Source: Streptosporangiaceae bacterium (GTDB lineage: Bacteria; Actinomycetota; Actinomycetes; Streptosporangiales; Streptosporangiaceae). From it: a stretch of DNA of 10,575 nucleotides. How positions within the stretch are numbered: position 1 is the stretch's first letter; each line of letters begins with the position of its first letter. Location: the NCBI GenBank assembly GCA_030039095.1, contig JASHQP010000352.1, forward strand, positions 1 to 10,575, in the 5' to 3' direction. The notes beneath the pieces were generated by a model, which saw only the letters and a list, made by a program, of their open reading frames with translations, had not been told where the DNA came from and made no database searches. Shown in pieces: positions 1-5,758 of this stretch. A program made the translations under genes and the position numbers.

Positions 1-34
1 ACCCGCTGCCTCCGCTCACCGGGAGCGCGCGCAT
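1..34 (-). CDS. possible 5' end of a gene running off the left edge
   Basis: An ATG (34 to 32 on the minus strand) overlaps the TGA stop (36 to 34) of the preceding minus-strand reading frame in the arrangement TGATG, which usually marks translational coupling. Only eleven codons (MRALPVSGGSG) are inside the window, so no family can be named. No ribosome binding site is obvious; re-initiation at the upstream stop would be the way in. The upstream frame is itself truncated, so this start may no longer be reached. Confidence 0.3.
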   Translation of the reverse strand, partial: MRALPVSGGSG

Positions 35-208
35 CACGGCAGATCCAGGTCTAGGTTCACGTCGTCGGCACGGGCGGTCGGCGGAGCCGATCCGGCGGCG
101 TTGCGTTCCGTGTCGGACAGCTCGTCTCCAGTCAAGGTCAGCGCATAGTTGTTGCGGCGCAGGCCGAAGTCGGGGAACTGATCCACCCGGTCCAGCACGT
201 CGGCGACC
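34..208 (-). pseudogene. 3' remnant of an unidentified minus-strand gene
   Basis: The minus strand reads open from about 208 to a TGA at 36-34. It gives a protein-like C-terminus: a helical stretch (VADVLDRVDQFPDFGLRR), then NNYALTLTGDELSDTE, then an Ala/Pro/Asp-rich tail ending NLDLDLP. The frame has no start codon. It continues only a few codons further up, into sequence that belongs to the Nudix remnant on the other strand, and stops at 237-235. I therefore read it as the last 55 or so residues of a gene whose 5' part is gone. The YALTLTG segment faintly resembles the wing of a winged-helix domain, but I do not recognise the family. It lies head to head with the Nudix remnant, and both lose their 5' ends at the same place, near 205-211. 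Confidence 0.45.
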
Positions 209-556
209 GGAGCTGTGGAGGCAGAGGAGTCTCCTTATGCCGCATGCCGCCGGGAGGTAGCCGAGGAACTCGGGCTGGACCGGCCTCCCGGCCGGGTTCT
301 GGCAGTGGACTGGGTGCCGTCGCGGCCGCAACGCCCCGAGGGCCTCGTGGTGGTGTACGACGGCGGGATGCTCACGACCGCAGAAATCGATGCGATCACG
401 CTGCCCGAAGATGAGCTTGCAGGGTTTGCGTTCGTGGCCGCTGAAGAGGTGGCCGCGCGGACTACGCCATTGGTCGGTCGCCGGATCGCGGCGTGCCTGG
501 ACGCTAAGGAAGCTGGCACTGCAGTGTCGCTCGAAGACGGCGGCGTAGTCGGCTAG
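209..556 (+). pseudogene. Nudix hydrolase, 5'-truncated
   Basis: The frame encodes the Nudix box GX5EX7REUXEEXGU almost from its first codon: Gly at 209-211, then Glu, then REVAEELGL. Downstream come a typical beta-strand stretch (RVLAVDWVPSR, LVVVYDGG) and a helical C-terminus. Nudix hydrolases cleave nucleoside diphosphates linked to another moiety. Members normally have about 40 residues before this box, ending in a PGG turn. Here the upstream frame becomes unrelated within two codons and stops at 179-181. The first possible start, GTG 215, lies inside the box after its leading glycine. The N-terminal strands are therefore missing and a 113-residue product would probably not fold. The 3' end looks intact (TAG 554-556). 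The substrate cannot be told. Confidence 0.75.
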
Positions 557-591
557 ACCAGGCACGTCCCGCCAGCCAGCACGCGCGCCGC

Positions 592-801
592 TCAGGCTAG
601 GTCGAGCTCGCCAGCCTTGATCGCCACCGTGAACGCCCGCCAGCCATCCGGCCCGAACTCCAGAACTGGCCCGCCAGCATCCTTGGAGTCCCGCACGGCG
701 CGACTATCGTCGGCCATAATGGCGATTTCGACGCAGTTGCCACCGTTGCTGCCGCTGTAACTGCTCTTGCGCCAGACGAGGTTGTCTATGTTGTGGCCCA
801 T
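592..801 (-). CDS. DUF397 domain protein
   Basis: This 69-residue protein has the full DUF397 signature: WRKSSYSGSNGGNCVE near residues 10-25, VRDSKDAGGPVLEF near 36-49, and WRAFTVAIKAGELD at the C-terminus. DUF397 proteins are small actinobacterial proteins usually encoded next to an XRE-type regulator carrying DUF5753. The BldB family of Streptomyces development belongs to this group, and some pairs have been described as toxin-antitoxin-like. The biochemical role is not settled. The ATG at 801 has a good ribosome binding site (GAGGAG) and overlaps the end of the DUF5753 frame by 16 bases, the usual regulator-DUF397 arrangement. The gene looks complete although its partner is truncated. Confidence 0.88.
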   Translation of the reverse strand: MGHNIDNLVWRKSSYSGSNGGNCVEIAIMADDSRAVRDSKDAGGPVLEFGPDGWRAFTVAIKAGELDLA

Positions 802-1046
802 CGCTCCTCAGCTACCTTCCCGATCAGGTCTCGTGAGGCTCCACGGGGTAGCGCGTCAGCTCTCAACGTGTCGAAGGTGCGTGAAAGCCGCCTGACCACG
901 GACGGCACTTCGGTGGTCTGCCCCTGATCCGGTGACTCCATGTACACGGTACCCGCCGCGTTACCGAAGCTTGCGATGGCGAAACCACCGAGAAGGCCGC
1001 AGTGGGCGCCTACCTCAGCAGGCACGATCTGAACCGTGATGTTGCT
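786..1046 (-). pseudogene. DUF5753 regulator, C-terminal remnant only
   Basis: From the Asn codon at 1043-1041 the minus strand reads NITVQIVPAEVGAHCGLL, then GGFAIASFGNAAGTVYME, then a helical end with ALPRGASRDLIGKVAEER. This is the C-terminal third of the DUF5753 domain, which sits behind an N-terminal XRE helix-turn-helix in actinobacterial regulators of about 280 residues. In the same frame the sequence turns unrelated above 1043 and meets a stop at 1070-1068. The DNA above instead encodes a Nudix fragment in another frame. The DNA-binding domain and most of DUF5753 are missing, so this is a fragment and not a simple frameshift. Its stop (TAG 788-786) overlaps the DUF397 start. Confidence 0.75.
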
Positions 1047-1233
1047 GCGGCACGAGGAACTCCTCGATCACGCTCGCCATCCGTACCTGCGCGTAGGGGC
1101 GACGGCCAGGACGCCTGACCTCCTGGTACCCCAGGTATGCGCTAGCGCCGATCCTGACCTGGTTCTCTTCGAATGCCTCTCTGACCAGGGTTGCCGTCAT
1201 GCTGACGTCCTCTGGCTCCGGCGTCCCTCCCGG
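1044..1233 (-). pseudogene. Nudix-family internal fragment
   Basis: Read from 1233 down, the minus strand gives PGGTPEPEDVS, then LVREAFEENQVRIGASAYLG, then QEVRRPGRRPYAQVRM and VIEEF. This is the central part of a Nudix domain: the PGG turn, a variant Nudix helix with REAFEE, and the following strands. Nothing Nudix-like lies above 1233, where integrase coding on the plus strand begins, and after about 1050 the sequence turns into the DUF5753 remnant in another frame. Both ends are therefore lost. It is a different family member from the remnant at 209-556. An ATG at 1200 lies inside the Nudix helix and is not a credible start. The helix has Gln in place of the usual final Gly of the box. 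Confidence 0.65.
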
Positions 1234-1510
1234 CCTGTACGCCCACGCCTCGGAAAGGATGCGCGACGACCTCAAGCACGCCCTGCAGGCCCGCTGGGAG
1301 GACTCGCTGCGCGCCCGAGCCGCCATCCTCACCCACTCACCCATCCCGCCACTCGACCAACTTTTGGCGTCGTTCCGCGAGCCAGCGGCACCACGCGAGA
1401 CGGTCGAGCAGCCGACGATACCGGGAGACAGGGAGAAGATGATCTCCCAAATTCCTCCCAACCATGCCGAAAGCCCCAGCCATGGAACTAGGCTGGGGCT
1501 CAAGGAATGA
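1232..1510 (+). pseudogene. tyrosine recombinase (integrase), C-terminal remnant
   Basis: From about 1232 the plus strand reads GLYAHASERMRDDLKHAL, then QARWEDSLRARAA, a Pro-rich segment (HSPIPPLDQLLASFREP) and EKMISQIPP. This matches the end of actinobacterial phage/ICE-type integrases, where the nucleophile tyrosine stands in a (V/L)Y(S/A)H motif. The Tyr here is at 1238-1240. The catalytic Arg, Lys and His residues of the core and the arm-binding and core-binding domains are absent, so it cannot recombine DNA. The in-frame ATG at 1199 lies upstream of the homology, in DNA belonging to the Nudix fragment. The stop (1508-1510) is 34 bp from the 3' end of the tRNA-Ala gene, which is where an integrase of a tRNA-integrated element would lie. 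Confidence 0.72.
1472..1500. terminator. perfect 10-bp hairpin at the integrase 3' end
   Basis: AGCCCCAGCC (1472-1481) is the exact reverse complement of GGCTGGGGCT (1491-1500), with a 9-base loop. There is no T-run on the plus strand after it; on the minus strand it is followed by TTCGGC. It overlaps the last integrase codons. Hairpins without a U-tract commonly end transcription in actinobacteria. It could separate the element remnant from the tRNA-sepX side in either direction, or be a recombination-related inverted repeat. Confidence 0.5.
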
Positions 1511-1544
1511 GCTTCTGACCAGGTCATAGACCGGATCCAGCGGG

Positions 1545-1618
1545 TGGAGCTGAGGGGATTTGAACCCCTGACCCCCTCGATGCGAACGAGGTGCGCTACC
1601 GGACTGCGCTACAGCCCC
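1545..1618 (-). tRNA. tRNA-Ala (anticodon CGC)
   Basis: The minus strand folds as a full cloverleaf of 74 bases. The acceptor stem is GGGGCTG/CAGCTCC. The D arm is GCGC/GCGC. The anticodon stem is CCTCG/CGAGG with loop TTCGCAT, which gives anticodon CGC and reads GCG alanine codons. The T arm is AGGGG-TTCAAAT-CCCCT, and the discriminator is A. CCA is not encoded (ACCC follows). It lies downstream of sepX on the same strand. Its 3' half faces the integrase remnant, and the T-arm to acceptor segment (about 1545-1567) is the usual attachment core for such integrases. No second copy of this segment is visible in the window. Confidence 0.96.
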
Positions 1619-1669
1619 AAGACCGCCAGTCAGCGTAGCAAATGCCGGGGCGTGTTCGCTCCTTGGTGG

Positions 1670-1693
1670 CCTTCGCGCGGGTTCCGCCGAAGG
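1670..1693 (-). terminator. hairpin after sepX
   Basis: CCTTCG (1670-1675) pairs with CGAAGG (1688-1693), and inside it GCGG (1677-1680) pairs with CCGC (1684-1687). The result is about 10 bp of stem with a single bulged base and a 3-base loop. It lies 17 bp after the sepX stop and before the tRNA. No T-run follows on the minus strand, so if it terminates transcription it is of the actinobacterial U-less type. Confidence 0.5.
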
Positions 1694-1710
1694 TCACGCC
1701 GGGCGCCTGG

Positions 1711-2637
1711 TCAGTCGCCGACGGCGCGGATCTCGGCATCGGCGTACTGGTCGTAGAGCTGGTCGTCGGTTGGCCTGGAGAGCGTGATGATCTCGGCGGT
1801 TGGCTCCGGCTGGCTGGCCACTTCGGCCTGGCGGGCGCGCTCGCGGGCCAGTTCTGCCCGGCGGGCGGCCTGGGCCGCGCGGGCCTGGGCCTCGGCCCAT
1901 ATGTGGGCGCGCTCGAAATCGGCGCGGGCGGCCTCGCGCAGCAGCAGCAGGTACAGGCCCAGCATGATGAACGGCGGGATGGCGGTCCACCAGGGGGTGA
2001 GGCCTATGAAGGCGGAGCCCATGACCGCGGCCGTGATCAGGAGCACCATGGTGAGCGTCCGGCGGCGGGCCTGCACGATATGCGGGGACGGACCGGGTGA
2101 GCGCACGGGAGCCCAGGGCTGCTGCCAGCCATCGCCCGGATCCTGCTGCCAGCCATCGCCGGGATCCTGCTGCCAGCCTTCCGCCTGGGCGTCCTGCCAG
2201 CCTTCCGCCCGGGCGTCGTGGGTCACGTGGTAGTGATACGGGGGGTCGGCGCCGTCAGCCGGGGCGTCGTAGGAGGCGCCCGGAGCGGCCTCGGCGGCGG
2301 TCGCCTCGGCGGAATACGTGACCTCGGCGGAGTAGGTCGCGGTGACCGAGTAGCTGGCCTCGGCCACGCCTTCCGCCCGGTCCGGCACCGGCAGTTCTTC
2401 CCAGGCGACCGCGTCGCCGTAGGCGACGGTCTCCTGCTCACCCTGCGTGGTCAGATCCGGGGCGTACGGGTCGCCGGCTGGCTCCCCGGTCTCCCCAGTT
2501 TCCGTCTGGCCGGAATCGTACGTCCCGAGAAAGGTTTCCTGATCCGGGGATTGCTCATGCGGCCGGCGCAGCCAGCGGGGAACGAGAACGCACGCCCAGA
2601 TGGCGACGATCGCGAGATAGAGAATGGCGCTGCTCAC
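1711..2637 (-). CDS. sepX: SepX/GlpR-type divisome membrane protein
   Basis: This 308-residue protein starts with a membrane segment (residues 4-20) ending in VPRWLRR, the typical SepX/GlpR N-terminus. Next comes a long acidic, Pro/Gln/Ser-rich disordered region (25-185), two closely spaced membrane segments (about 194-213 and 216-233), and a charged, probably coiled-coil tail (235-275). The C-terminus ends DQLYDQYADAEIRAVGD. SepX is needed for hyphal cross-walls and sporulation in Streptomyces. Its corynebacterial counterpart GlpR anchors the gephyrin-like protein Glp, which binds FtsZ, to the membrane. The glp/moeA gene is four genes upstream on the same strand, which supports the call. The start is GTG 2637 with a weak GGGG ribosome binding site. 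The linker carries four GWQ repeats. Confidence 0.85.
   Translation of the reverse strand: MSSAILYLAIVAIWACVLVPRWLRRPHEQSPDQETFLGTYDSGQTETGETGEPAGDPYAPDLTTQGEQETVAYGDAVAWEELPVPDRAEGVAEASYSVTATYSAEVTYSAEATAAEAAPGASYDAPADGADPPYHYHVTHDARAEGWQDAQAEGWQQDPGDGWQQDPGDGWQQPWAPVRSPGPSPHIVQARRRTLTMVLLITAAVMGSAFIGLTPWWTAIPPFIMLGLYLLLLREAARADFERAHIWAEAQARAAQAARRAELARERARQAEVASQPEPTAEIITLSRPTDDQLYDQYADAEIRAVGD
2119..2208 (-). repeat. in-frame GWQ octapeptide repeats in the SepX linker
   Basis: The DNA holds near-identical 24-bp units, two of them matching almost base for base. They encode AEGWQD, AEGWQQ, DPGDGWQQ and DPGDGWQQ (residues 144-173). The copies are in frame, so length changes by whole units would keep the reading frame. 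The units lie in the disordered linker between the first and second membrane segments. Confidence 0.8.
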
Positions 2638-2694
2638 TGGCTTACCCCGCGCCCGTGCCGGTGCCCGCTGGCCGGGTCACCGGGCGCGGGCATG

Positions 2695-2726
2695 AAAAAA
2701 TCACGGGCGTGCTCACGTCACGCACG
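2695..2726 (-). terminator. possible terminator between rimJ and sepX
   Basis: On the minus strand a 5-bp stem, CGTGC (2726-2722) with GCACG (2712-2708) and a 9-base loop, is followed seven bases later by six T residues (2700-2695), the longest T-run in this GC-rich region. It lies 91 bp after the rimJ stop. The stem is short and the T-run is not adjacent, so the call is weak. Confidence 0.33.
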
Positions 2727-2816
2727 GTAAAGGTCAAGGTCCGCTTTGACGAGCATTCGGCCCGGTGTGTCGCGAGATCGCCGCGGGGCCAAGATTGCGC
2801 AGCGACGATATCGAAT

Positions 2817-3458
2817 TCAGCCGGTGCGCGACTGGGACGCGGAAATGCGGCGCCAGCGGGCCATGAGGCCACCCGCCGCGTCCTCGGACGTCATCGCGTA
2901 GCAGAGGTGATCGCGCCACGCGCCGTCGATGTGCAGGCTGCGCCGGCGCAGGCCCTCCTCGCGGAAGCCGAGCTTTTCCACCACCCGCCGGCTGGCGTGG
3001 TTCTCCGGCCGGATCGTGGCCTCGACCCGGTGCAGGCCGACGACGAAGAAGCAGTGGTCCATGGCCATGGCCAGGGCCGTCGGGATGATGCCCCGGCCCG
3101 CGCAGGCCTCGTCGATCCAGTAGCCCACCTGCGCGGACCGGGCCGAGCCCCACACGATGCTGCCCACGGTGAGCTGGCCGGCGAACCTGTTGCCGAACGT
3201 CACGACCCAGGGGATCGTCAGGCCCTGCCGCGCCTCCCGGCGCATGGTGCGTGCCATCGAGACGTACGGGCCGAGGCTGGAGCGGTACAGCGGCGTCTCG
3301 GGATTGGTCGGCTCCCAGGCCCGGAGCCAGGCCGCGTTGCGCACCCTGGTATCGCGCCAGGTCGCGGCGTCCTTCACGCGGACCGGGCGCAGGGCGACAG
3401 GCAGGTCGAGAAGGTCGGGCTCGGTCAGTGTGGCCGGCCAGCCGCGCATGCGTCCCAC
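2817..3458 (-). CDS. rimJ: GNAT acetyltransferase, RimJ/RimL type
   Basis: The 213-residue product has the GNAT fold signatures. VGYWIDEACAGRGIIPTAL (residues 111-129) holds the acetyl-CoA pyrophosphate loop as GRGII. RPENHASRRVVEKLGF (150-165) is the RimJ/RimL motif B, followed by the usual EEGLRR turn. Family members acetylate the N-termini of ribosomal proteins or other amines; the substrate here is unknown. In M. tuberculosis the same family member (Rv0995) lies between moeA1 and the SepX/GlpR-like gene, so this one may belong functionally to that group. It starts at GTG 3458 or at ATG 3449; neither has a strong ribosome binding site. An 88-bp gap with a hairpin separates it from mogA, so it probably has its own promoter. 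Confidence 0.85.
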   Translation of the reverse strand: MGRMRGWPATLTEPDLLDLPVALRPVRVKDAATWRDTRVRNAAWLRAWEPTNPETPLYRSSLGPYVSMARTMRREARQGLTIPWVVTFGNRFAGQLTVGSIVWGSARSAQVGYWIDEACAGRGIIPTALAMAMDHCFFVVGLHRVEATIRPENHASRRVVEKLGFREEGLRRRSLHIDGAWRDHLCYAMTSEDAAGGLMARWRRISASQSRTG

Positions 3459-3471
3459 GGCACCATCATTC

Positions 3472-3500
3472 CCTTGCTAGGGTCCAGTTCGCCATTAGGC
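3472..3500 (-). promoter_or_regulatory. possible rimJ promoter
   Basis: On the minus strand TTGCCT (3500-3495) and TAGCAA (3477-3472) are 17 bases apart, in the gap between the mogA hairpin and the rimJ start. The -35 fits fairly well, but the -10 lacks the conserved final T. The gap is clearly more AT-rich than the genes around it. Confidence 0.3.
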
Positions 3501-3515
3501 AAACTAACCAATACA

Positions 3516-3544
3516 CACGAGATATGCCCGGGCAGCCTCTCGTG
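3516..3544 (-). terminator. hairpin just after mogA
   Basis: CACGAGA (3516-3522) is the exact complement of TCTCGTG (3538-3544). Its loop contains the 10-base palindrome TGCCCGGGCA (3525-3534). It begins two bases after the mogA stop. On the minus strand it is followed by TGTGTATTGGTTAGTTT, which is T-rich but not a clean run. It probably ends the galU-moeA-moaC-mogA transcript; it could instead be a protein-binding site for the rimJ promoter. Confidence 0.5.
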
Positions 3545-3546
3545 AT

Positions 3547-4032
3547 TCAGTCCTCACGGGGGTGATCCCCGCCGCGTGCCTGGTCAATGGCGTGCGGGAG
3601 CACCCGGGCCAGCACCGCCATGCCATCGCGGACACCGCCCGTCGACCCGGGCAAATTGATGATCAGTGTCTGCCCGGCCAGGCCGGCCACACCCCGGGAG
3701 AGGATGGCCGCCGGAACACCGGCCGCGTCGCCCTCCCACCGGATCGCGTCCGCGATGCCGGGAACCTCGCGGTCGATCACCCTCCTGGTCATCTCGGGCG
3801 TCAGGTCGAGTGGCGTCAGCCCGGTGCCGCCGGTGGTGACGATCACGTCGTACCCGGCCTCGACCCCGTCCCGGAGTGCCTTCTCCACAGGGTCGCCGTC
3901 CGGCACCACCTGCGGTCCGTCGACCTCGCACCCGGCTGCCTGCAGCAACTCGGCGAGCACCGGTCCCGAGCGGTCGGCGTAGACCCCGGCGGATGCGCGG
4001 TTGGAGACCGTGATCGCGAGTGCCCTGATCAT
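3547..4032 (-). CDS. mogA: MogA/MoaB-type molybdopterin protein
   Basis: The 161-residue protein is a single MoCF-biosynthesis domain. It has the strand [17 protein letters not shown] at the start, [20 protein letters not shown] (residues 64-82) with the GGTG molybdopterin-binding loop and catalytic Asp region, and [16 protein letters not shown] (123-138). Proteins of this type adenylylate molybdopterin with ATP before MoeA inserts molybdate; the length fits the single-domain MogA/MoaB class. MogA versus MoaB cannot be decided from sequence alone. The start ATG at 4032 overlaps the moaC stop in ATGA, so translation is probably coupled. It is the last gene of the galU-moeA-moaC-mogA run. Confidence 0.92.
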   Translation of the reverse strand: MIRALAITVSNRASAGVYADRSGPVLAELLQAAGCEVDGPQVVPDGDPVEKALRDGVEAGYDVIVTTGGTGLTPLDLTPEMTRRVIDREVPGIADAIRWEGDAAGVPAAILSRGVAGLAGQTLIINLPGSTGGVRDGMAVLARVLPHAIDQARGGDHPRED

Positions 4033-4523
4033 GATTCCCGCCGCCAGGGCCCGGTCTTGCCGCCGGTCTTCTCCTCGACGCGCACATCGCTGATGACCGC
4101 CGCAGGGTCGACGGCCTTGACCATGTCGATGAGCGCCAGCGCGGCCACCGAAACCGCGGTCAGCGCCTCCATCTCCACCCCGGTCCGGTCGGCCGTCCGC
4201 GCCGTGGCGGTGATCTGCACCCCGTCGTCAGCGACGGAGAGGTCAACGGTCACCCCGTGCAGCCCGATCGGGTGGCAGAGCGGGATCAGGTCCGGGGTGC
4301 GCTTGGCGCCCTGGATCCCGGCGATCCGCGCGACCGCCAGCGCGTCGCCCTTGGGCACGGTGCCCTCGCGCAGCGCGGCCACGGCGGCGGGGGAGAGCAG
4401 GACCCGCCCGGAGGCGGTTGCGGCCCGGGCGGTCACCTCCTTGGCCGACACGTCGACCATGCGGGCCTGCCCCGCGGCGTCGATGTGCGTGAGCGCGGGC
4501 CCGGAGCCAGACCGGCCGGTCAC
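4029..4523 (-). CDS. moaC: cyclic pyranopterin monophosphate synthase MoaC
   Basis: MoaC turns the radical product of MoaA, 3',8-cyclo-GTP, into cyclic pyranopterin monophosphate early in molybdenum cofactor synthesis. The 164-residue product is of normal family length and has the conserved sites: MVDVS (22-26), VPKGD with the catalytic Lys (58), LIPLCHPI with His (84), the EMEALTAVS segment with two Glu (117, 119), and LIDMVKAVD with Asp 133 and Lys 136. The start is GTG 4523, whose GTGA overlaps the moeA stop by four bases. The minus strand stays open in this frame far above 4523, but that part lies opposite moeA and galU in another frame and is not protein-like. Confidence 0.95.
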   Translation of the reverse strand: MTGRSGSGPALTHIDAAGQARMVDVSAKEVTARAATASGRVLLSPAAVAALREGTVPKGDALAVARIAGIQGAKRTPDLIPLCHPIGLHGVTVDLSVADDGVQITATARTADRTGVEMEALTAVSVAALALIDMVKAVDPAAVISDVRVEEKTGGKTGPWRRES

Positions 4524-5758
4524 GGCAGCACCAGCACCTCGACGGTCGCGCCCGCGGGCAGCTCCGTCGCGGGCTCGGGCACGATGATCAGGGCGTTCGC
4601 CCTGGCCAGCGACGCGAGCTGGTGCGACGACTGGCCAGACACCGCGGCTACCGTCCCGGCCGCATCGAGCACCCCCCGGAGGTACGACCTGCGCCCGGCC
4701 GGTGACCGGACCGGCGCGGCCAGCTCGGCCGAGATGGCGGCGAGACGTTCCGGCCCGAAATCTTGAAGAGCGCTGGCCGCTGGCCGCACGAACAGCTGAA
4801 ACGACACGTACGCGCTGACCGGGTTTCCCGGCAGGGTGAAGATCGGGGTGCTCGCGGGGCCAACCATGCCGAAGCCCTGCGGCATGCCCGGCTGCATCGC
4901 GATCTTGCGGAACGCGACAGTGCCGAGGTCGCTGAGGGCCGCCTTGACGATGTCGTGCTCGCCGCCCATGCTGACCCCGCCGGTGGTGACCAGCAGGTCG
5001 GTGTCGGCCAGCGTCTCCTCGATCGCGGCCAGGACCGCCGCCTTTTCGTCCGGGACGACCGCGTGGCGCCGGGCGAGGTAGCCGGCCTGATGTGCGGCCG
5101 CGGCCAGCATGCGGCTGTTGGACTCCCAGATCTGGCCGGGCTGGACCGGCTGGCCGGGCTCGATGAGCTCGTCCCCGGTCGACATCACGGTGATCCGCGG
5201 GCTGGGGCGGGCGGTGACGGTGCCGCGGCCGGAGGCGGCGAGCAGAGCTAGCTGCACCGGGCCTACCCGCGTTCCCGCCGTCAGCAGCACATCGCCTGCA
5301 GCCGCGTCGCCGCCGGCCCGCCGGACCGAGTTCCCGGGCTCGGGGGCGTGGCTGATCGTGACGTGCGCGCTGCCGCCATCGGTCAGCTCCACCGGGACGA
5401 CGGCGTCCGCGCCGGACGGGAGCGGCGCGCCGGTCATGATCCGCAGGCAGGTCCCCGGCTCGAGGTGGTGCGGCCGGGTGTCGCCGGCCGGGACCTCGCC
5501 GCGTACCGGCAGCCTGACCGGCCGCTCCGGCGTGGCCGCGGCGACGTCGGCGGCCAGGACCGCGTACCCGTCCATGGCCGAGTTGTCGAACGGTGGCAGC
5601 GCCCAGGCCGCGGTGACGTCCTCGGCGAGCACCGCACCGCTGGCCTCGTCGAGCCGGAGTTCGCGCGGCGGCAGCGGCCGGACCGCGGAGAGCACCTCGT
5701 CCAGGTAGCTGTCCACGGACTGCAATGCGGCGTGCCCGGTGTGCTCGGCAACGCTCAT
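4520..5758 (-). CDS. moeA: MoeA/Glp gephyrin-like molybdopterin molybdotransferase
   Basis: The protein has 412 residues, normal for MoeA. Visible motifs are [13 protein letters not shown] (55-67), GEVPAGD (87-93), [11 protein letters not shown] (189-199), SNSRML (213-218), [11 protein letters not shown] (255-265), [10 protein letters not shown] (288-297) and [14 protein letters not shown] (308-321). MoeA inserts molybdate into adenylylated molybdopterin. In Corynebacterium the ortholog in this gene position, Glp, also binds FtsZ and the membrane receptor GlpR during division. Adjacent moaC and mogA favour a cofactor role, while sepX/glpR downstream favours a division role; both may apply. 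The ATG at 5758 overlaps the galU stop in ATGA. An earlier in-frame start (5824) would lie inside galU and adds residues unlike the family. Confidence 0.93.
   Translation of the reverse strand: MSVAEHTGHAALQSVDSYLDEVLSAVRPLPPRELRLDEASGAVLAEDVTAAWALPPFDNSAMDGYAVLAADVAAATPERPVRLPVRGEVPAGDTRPHHLEPGTCLRIMTGAPLPSGADAVVPVELTDGGSAHVTISHAPEPGNSVRRAGGDAAAGDVLLTAGTRVGPVQLALLAASGRGTVTARPSPRITVMSTGDELIEPGQPVQPGQIWESNSRMLAAAAHQAGYLARRHAVVPDEKAAVLAAIEETLADTDLLVTTGGVSMGGEHDIVKAALSDLGTVAFRKIAMQPGMPQGFGMVGPASTPIFTLPGNPVSAYVSFQLFVRPAASALQDFGPERLAAISAELAAPVRSPAGRRSYLRGVLDAAGTVAAVSGQSSHQLASLARANALIIVPEPATELPAGATVEVLVLP

Noticed and set aside
786..1200. A DUF5753 gene with one simple frameshift
   Set aside because: The sequence above the frame change is Nudix-like (PGG, REAFEE) and not the earlier part of DUF5753, so it is a junction of two genes.
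1199..1510. Complete small gene starting at ATG 1199
   Set aside because: The first eleven codons lie in DNA that belongs to the Nudix fragment on the other strand; homology to integrases begins only at about 1232.
1015..1527. A single intact minus-strand gene of 170 codons
   Set aside because: Only the part below about 1233 is protein-like (Nudix). The front is the antisense of the integrase tail, and the end runs out of frame into the DUF5753 remnant.
2655..3545. Long plus-strand frame opposite rimJ
   Set aside because: Composition is that of an antisense shadow; the minus strand carries a complete GNAT domain over the same bases.
3562..4587. Long plus-strand frame opposite mogA and moaC
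   Set aside because: It shows no recognisable domain, and the minus strand encodes two complete conserved enzymes there.
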